Source: Phallus indusiatus (lineage: Eukaryota > Basidiomycota > Agaricomycetes > Phallales > Phallaceae). From it: 64,000 bases of DNA. The notes beneath the pieces were generated by a model. The model ran no database searches and was not told the origin of the DNA. It worked only from the letters and a program-made list of their open reading frames with translations. Within the stretch, counting starts at the first letter, position 1, and the number at the start of each line of letters is the position of its first letter. Positions 58,484-64,000 of the stretch are shown here, piece by piece. Made by a program: the position numbers and the translations under genes. Location of the stretch: the NCBI GenBank assembly GCA_027605045.1, contig JAQFWX010000011.1:806001-870000 (forward strand), written 5' to 3'.

Positions 58484-59065
58484 GTAATCTGAAGATTGAG
58501 TGGACAGTAGGGGTGCCTGTGGGCGTGTTGTTGTTGCTTTTGCTTATGTAACGAACGCGTCCATGGATCTTCCAAAAGGAACACCGAGACAGCGGCGTCA
58601 ACACCGAGGATAACTATATATCATCTAATCTGATTGTGCGGTATCTTGTACCTATCGGATCTTCGCCGTCGTCTGTACTCAATTTGACACGAGACACAGC
58701 ACATTCTGGGTCGTTGTCTCGGATCTTCCCCTCCCAGCTCCCCGCACATGGCATTTGCAGCGCCGTTAGCGCCGGTACACCGTTTCTTGAAGCTTCACCA
58801 GTGATTGCGCGCGCAACGCTGCATATTCAAATTATACATATACATTCTATAATATATACAAGTCATCTCTCTGTCGTAATATATGTTATCTTCTGATTGA
58901 CCGGTTTCAGAAAGGCGCCATTTTACAACCCAGATCACTAATAGGCTCACCGGTACAACAGATTTAGACTGGTCAGAGTCTCTCTACTGTATCCCCTGCC
59001 ATTTAAATTCAAATTCAGTTTTTTTTCTTGCTCCTTGTCCCCCACTTGTTTCTTGTCCTTTGACC
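58484..59065. promoter_or_regulatory. Divergent promoter, coiled-coil gene / PAL
   Basis: 582 bp between divergent starts, with no supported ORF. A T-rich and pyrimidine-rich stretch at 59010-59060 precedes the PAL ATG. Confidence 0.55.
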
Positions 59066-62044
59066 ATGACTATCTTGAACGATCTACCAGACTTCTTTCA
59101 CCACCCTCACCCGTTGTCAAACGGCACGTCCGCTAGCAAGCTCGACTCCCATGCAACATCCAACACTGCAGGTCACCTTCAGTGGTCTTCCGTCGGAATC
59201 GCCAAAAATACTCCTTTGCTCGACACATTTCTTCACTTCCATGCTCAGGCAACGCAATACAGGTAATGAGACCATTTTCTTCCGAGCCTGTGCGCGTTGC
59301 GTGCCAATTATATATCTCACTGCTCTCTCTCGTCAGATCTGGTAAAGCTATCCTTGTCGACGGCCACAATTTGACAATTCCTGCTGTTTTTGTCGCTGCT
59401 CGCTATTCACCCCATGTCACCCTCCCTCAGGACCCATGTCTTCAAGAAAGTGTTGAATATTGTCGACGCTTCTTGTTAGAAAAGATAGCTGCAGGAAAAA
59501 GTATCTACGGTATCAGCACGGGCTTCGGAGGCAGTGGTCAGTCATTCCTGCCTTTCTTCGACGCCTTTACCTAGTCTTGAACTCGATATCTTCTTTCTCA
59601 TAGCTGACACTCGGTCTGACAAGCACGACACCCTTGGTCTAGCGTTGATACAACATCAGCATATCGGTGTCCTTCCTTCCACATTAACAAATGGTATGAA
59701 AGAAGAGGACAATTACAATGATGGCCCTCGTTTGCTTCAAACACAAATGTCAACCAGCATGCCCTCCTCTTGGGTTCGCGGTGCCATTCTTGTCCGTGCC
59801 AATTCACTCATAAGGGGGCATTCCGCGATTAGATGGCATTTAATTACTTCCATGGCAGATCTATTGAATGAAAATGTCACCCCGGTATGCCAATGCTTCC
59901 TAATTTTATTTTTTCCCCTTACTTCTACCTTATCGACTAACCTTTTACAAAGATCGTTCCTCTTCGAGCGAGCATTAGTGCTTCAGGAGGTACGTATGCG
60001 CTCACACACATGGTTATTCACCTGATCCCCATTCTTTCAACGCCTTTTTACAGATCTTTCTCCATTATCCTACATTGCCGGTACTCTGATGGGGTTTCCC
60101 AATATCTTTGTACAGCGTCCTTCTTCGAAGCCCGGAAAACCGGTCGACATTCTTCCCGCTTCGGAGGCTCTCCCGTTACATGGCCTGAAACCTTTCACCT
60201 TGGTACGCGTGCTACCGCACATTCTTTTTGATGGTTAAGTTAAATTTGATATGGGCTCATTTTGTTCATGTCAACAGAAAGATAAGGAACACCTCGGGAT
60301 GATAAATGGCACCAGTTTTTCCGCAAGCTTGGGATCCCTTATCGCCTACGAAAGTGTCGGAGCTGTCGTTCTTGCTCAAGTATGTACATCTCTCCGATAG
60401 GAATAATTCCACCAGATAACAATTTGCCTTTTTGTTTAGGTTTGTACAGCCTTAGGGACAGAAGCGCTCTTAGGAACTCAAGCGAACTTCGCTTCATTTA
60501 TTGCCGAAGTTCGGCCACATCCCGGCCAAGTGAGCTAATTCTGTTGTCAGTTTGATATTTTTTCAAACTAACCGATTGCTGTATAGCTCGAAGCCGCAGA
60601 TGTACTGTTTGATCTTCTTCAGTCCTCTTCCTTCGCAGTTCCGGCCCAAGCGCATGCAGATGAAGTAACCATCAATGTTGATCAAGGAGAGCTGAGACAA
60701 GATCGATATTCAATAAGAACTGCGCCTCAATGGCTAGGTCCCCTCATTGAAGACGTCTTGAGTACCGTGAAGACAGTCGAAATTGAAATTAATTCAAGTA
60801 CGGTTTATTCCACGATGAATAATCACAGAACTTATGAGGAGATTTTTTTTCAAATAGCCACGGATAATCCCATATTCGATGCTAAGAAGCGACAAGTTCA
60901 TCATGGTGGCAATTTCCAGGCTTTGTCACTAACGACGTCCTTTGAGAAAACTAGGCTCGCTATCTTTTTATTAGGAAAGCTGCTCTTCTCGCAAGCAACG
61001 GAACTCCTGAATCCTGCATTTAATAATGGACTTGCACCAAGTGTCGCTGCTACTGACCCCAGCCTGAATTATCACGCCAAGGGTGTTGACATTGCAATGG
61101 CTTCTTACGTCAGCGAATTAGGATGGCTCGCTGGAAATGTTGCTACGAATGTCCAGAGCGCCGAGATGCACAATCAGTCTGTTAAGTGCGTTTCTTTTCT
61201 GGTTTAAGAAAATAATCATCACTGGCGTACGTTTTGACATGTATTCTTTTCGAACCCAGTTCTCTAGCTTTAATTTCCGGTCGAGCGACGTTAAACGCCT
61301 TAGAAGTTTTGAATACGGTTTGTTATTTTCTTTTCTCGTGTTTGTCATCCTGCGATCATTTACCGGAATTTTCAGTTGTTCGCATCTTATCTCTATGTCT
61401 TATGTCAAGCCTTGGATATTCGTGCGCTTCAGAGAGAATTCAAAATAGCTATCGCCAATCTGCTCAAGGACGAACTTCGTCAACATGTCTTCTGTGATTC
61501 CTCGCTGGAGATTTCGGCCGAATCTGTATTGTTCCTAACTGCCAAGATTCTTCCCAAAGTATATGCTTCTCTTGACTCAACAACCACCATGGACGCGTCA
61601 CAAAGGCTCGAAGCTGCTGCGGCAGCCATACTGGGTCCGCTTTTCGAAGGGCTATCTAGCACGCAAACATTAACATCAGTTACAACCGAAACAATTGCCG
61701 CCCTTCGTCAATCATTTGCTACTCGTGGTACAACCATACTTAATGACCTTCGAAAATCATATCTGTCTGGTCAATTCGATGCTTCTAATACCGACATGGT
61801 GAATGGGGCAGCACATACATTCAATAAACGTGCACCTGCCGCTCATTTGTTAGGCCGAACACGACCGGTATATGAATTTATCCGTTTAGATTTGAATATT
61901 CCGATGCACGGTCTTGTTAATCTTGAACAATTCGAATCTCCCGATCTTCTTCCCAATGTGGGCCAGAACATCTCACTCATTTATGAAGCTATTAGAGATG
62001 GTCGGATGCAGGATATTTTGGTTAAAGTTTTTCAGGCGTCTTAA
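59066..62044 (+). CDS. PAL: Phenylalanine ammonia-lyase
   Basis: Deaminates L-Phe (often also L-Tyr) to cinnamate or coumarate; cytosolic tetramer with an autocatalytic MIO cofactor. The MIO tripeptide Ala-Ser-Gly is present in [10 protein letters not shown] followed by [14 protein letters not shown]; an intron lies within the codon after the Gly. Other motifs: [113 protein letters not shown], then [19 protein letters not shown] and [20 protein letters not shown]. The His-Gln pair in IQHQ matches the Phe/Tyr dual-use type of yeast enzymes. About ten introns, from 59263 on. The C-terminal exon runs 61376-62044. Confidence 0.93.
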
Positions 62045-62223
62045 AACTGCCATCTTTGTAAAACAAATTTCACTCACATATATGCATGTTTTAATTCTAA
62101 CTAGATTGTGCTGGCTTGATATATAGATTACAAAGGGACTGCGTTGGTATTAGTTTTGAATGATCTAAACAAGAAGTATTCAGAGCTAAACGCTCTTTTT
62201 TATATGACACAAACAAGAACAAT
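62045..62223. other. Convergent intergenic, 180 bp
   Basis: Short AT-rich gap between PAL and the carbamoyl-phosphate synthase gene, both ending here; probably shared 3' UTR space. Confidence 0.5.
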
Positions 62224-64000
62224 TCAAGCGCGGAATCCAACAAATTCTTTCCAGGATTTCACTTCCGGTGGAACCTTTCCTTCAACATATTTTCGCAAAT
62301 TACCTTGTGAGATTTTCCTCTCCAAACTTTCCACGAAAAGTTCTGCCGTTCTAGGATTATTGAGGAGCGGGAATCCAAAATCCACAGCGTTTCTAAAAAA
62401 AATAACAACCAACTAATCAGCACGCATAAAACAAAGCAAGTCTGGAATTACGAACCTGCGAGCTACATAGTCTTCATCCGCCGCACTGCTCCCGCGCGTT
62501 TTAGCCAGGTTGATAACACATTGGATATCAAACTCGTCGAACACCTCTCTAAGCTTTCGCTTATCTTTCAGAGGGAAGAAAATTTTTTGACATGTCACGT
62601 ATGGAATTCCGTTCAAAAAGAACTCGACGTCAGGGGATGAACAATATAGTTTGAAACCGAGATTCGTGAGCTTCTTAGCTATTCGCCCCATCTCGGGCTT
62701 CGTGATGTCGCCGCCAATTAGCATACCTGAGCCTTGCTTGGGTACTTTGAAACCGGTGGTGCTGAGAAGTGAAGCCCAATAGGCTTCGTAGATGTCTTTG
62801 CCGAAGCTGGCAACCTCACCAGTACTTGCCATTTCTGTTCATCGCAGTTAATGATCAACATCGATAAAAGAAAGATGCTTGTGCACCCACCAACACCCAG
62901 GAAAGGATCAGCCCCGCCAAGTCGTGTCCAGGAAAATTGTGCGCACTTAATAGATGTATAATCCCGTTTCTCGGTCATAAGATCAACAGGCTCTGGCACG
63001 TTGTGGTCGACAATGGCAGCAGTAGCCGTCTCGATGAAGTTATATCCAAGAACTTTAGAAACGAAAGGAAATGAACGAGAAGCACGCAGATTACACTCAA
63101 TGACTTTCAGTTCCGCAGGCTGCCCGTCTTCAGTCGATTTGCGAATGATCTGCATGTTAAAGGGTCCAGATATTTCAAATGCAGTAGCCACCTTTTGTGC
63201 TATTTCTTTGAGACGGGCCATATCCTCCTCAGGTAGAGAGAAAGGTGGAAGGACTAAAGTAGCATCGCCGGAATGGATACCCGCATTCTCGAGATGTTCG
63301 GAGACAGCGTGAACCAAGAGTTTGCCTTTTGACGCAACAGCATCAACATCTATTTCTTGAGCATTATCGATGAACTTGGATATGACGACGGGGTGAAGGG
63401 GGGATACGGATGCTGCGGCAGACAGGTTGTACTCTAAAGTAGCTTCTTCGTAAACGATGTTCATTGCTGCACCAGATAGAACGTATGAAGGTCGGATTAA
63501 AACAGGGTAACTAAACGGCGGTTATTAAGACACGGAACAAATCTTTATCAAGAATAAAAGTACTTACCTGACCTTGTTCGCGAAGCTTTTTGCGTCGTCC
63601 ACGGAAACTACTTCCGCCCAAGCAGGTTGATCAACACCAATACTGTCGAGAACAGAGGAGAATTTATGTCTGTCTTCCGCCATATCAATCTTTTCTGGAT
63701 CAGTTCCTAGAACGTTGACGCCGCTTTTCTTAAGTCGAAGAGCGATGTTTTGAGGTAATTGACCTATATTGAGACGCCTGAGAAGAAGTCAAGCTACAGT
63801 AGTACGAGAACACTTACCACCAACGCTCACAACTACACCGGACGCATTTTCAAGTTCATAAATATCCATGACCCGTTCCCAGCCCAGCTCCTCAAAGTAC
63901 ATACGATCAGCTTCGTCGTAGTCCGTCGAGACAGTCTCGGGATTATAGTTAACCATAATAGTACGCTTTCCACGATCGGCCAGTTTCCTTGCACAAGTCA
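62224..64000 (-). CDS. CPA2: Carbamoyl-phosphate synthase large subunit, arginine type (partial)
   Basis: C-terminal part of the ATP-dependent large subunit; the gene continues beyond the window at 64000. Visible: [20 protein letters not shown] (on the minus strand at 63960-63900), the second ATP-grasp block with [60 protein letters not shown] and [13 protein letters not shown]. Then comes the MGS-like allosteric domain: [40 protein letters not shown] and [20 protein letters not shown]. It stops after [20 protein letters not shown] and FVGFRA with no dihydroorotase or aspartate transcarbamylase extension. That marks the arginine-specific (Cpa2) form, not the pyrimidine multienzyme. Confidence 0.92.

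Overview
This is a nuclear contig of a filamentous basidiomycete, most likely an Agaricomycete. Nearly every gene is broken by short GT-AG introns of about 50-60 nt, intergenic gaps are mostly a few hundred bases, both strands are used, and the gene set is fungal (HRD3, FCF1, UAF30/SWIB, sedolisin, PAL, TmpA-like, CSC1). No bacterial, organellar or CRISPR features were seen. Exon coordinates were worked out by eye from splice signals, reading phase and family motifs. Where I state that phases close, the exon lengths sum to a multiple of three.

Layout. 0.2-2.4 kb: divergent TDA10-like kinase (-) and RER1 (+). 2.9-6.9 kb: two uncharacterised disordered proteins (-), the second with a SUMO-interacting-type motif. 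7.6-10.4 kb: divergent steroid-5-alpha-reductase family gene (-) and FCF1 (+). 10.8-14.8 kb: CSC1/RSN1-type channel (+). 15.3-19.6 kb: member A of a coiled-coil family, a doubtful ORF and a secreted sedolisin (all -). 20.3-22.9 kb: UAF30-like SWIB protein and a 2-hydroxyacid dehydrogenase (+). 23.3-28.4 kb: member B of the coiled-coil family (-) and HRD3 (+). 28.6-34.7 kb: EF-hand MscS channel and glutaryl-CoA dehydrogenase (-). 34.7-37.0 kb: weak ORFs only. 37.1-41.2 kb: TmpA-like flavoprotein and oligoribonuclease REX2 (+). 41.2-49.6 kb: a gene-poor block with one doubtful multi-exon ORF set. 49.6-51.8 kb: a bZIP factor with a possible membrane segment. 54.5-62.0 kb: G-alpha subunit (+), coiled-coil protein (-), phenylalanine ammonia-lyase (+). 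62.2-64.0 kb: 3' part of an arginine-type carbamoyl-phosphate synthase large subunit (-), running off the right edge.

The genes do not form one pathway; this is ordinary housekeeping plus stress and signalling content. ER functions recur (RER1, HRD3 and a possible ATF6-like bZIP), as do membrane-stress channels (CSC1 type, MscS type), but adjacency does not show they cooperate. The most distinctive signal is gene structure: coding micro-exons of 6, 8, 8, 10, 16 and 17 nt in RER1, REX2 and GCDH, an ATG-only first coding exon in FCF1, and two GC-AG introns. Other points worth checking are an apparent 1-nt frameshift in the G-alpha first exon, the A/B paralogue family of unknown function, and a crossing inverted-repeat cluster in the gene-poor block.
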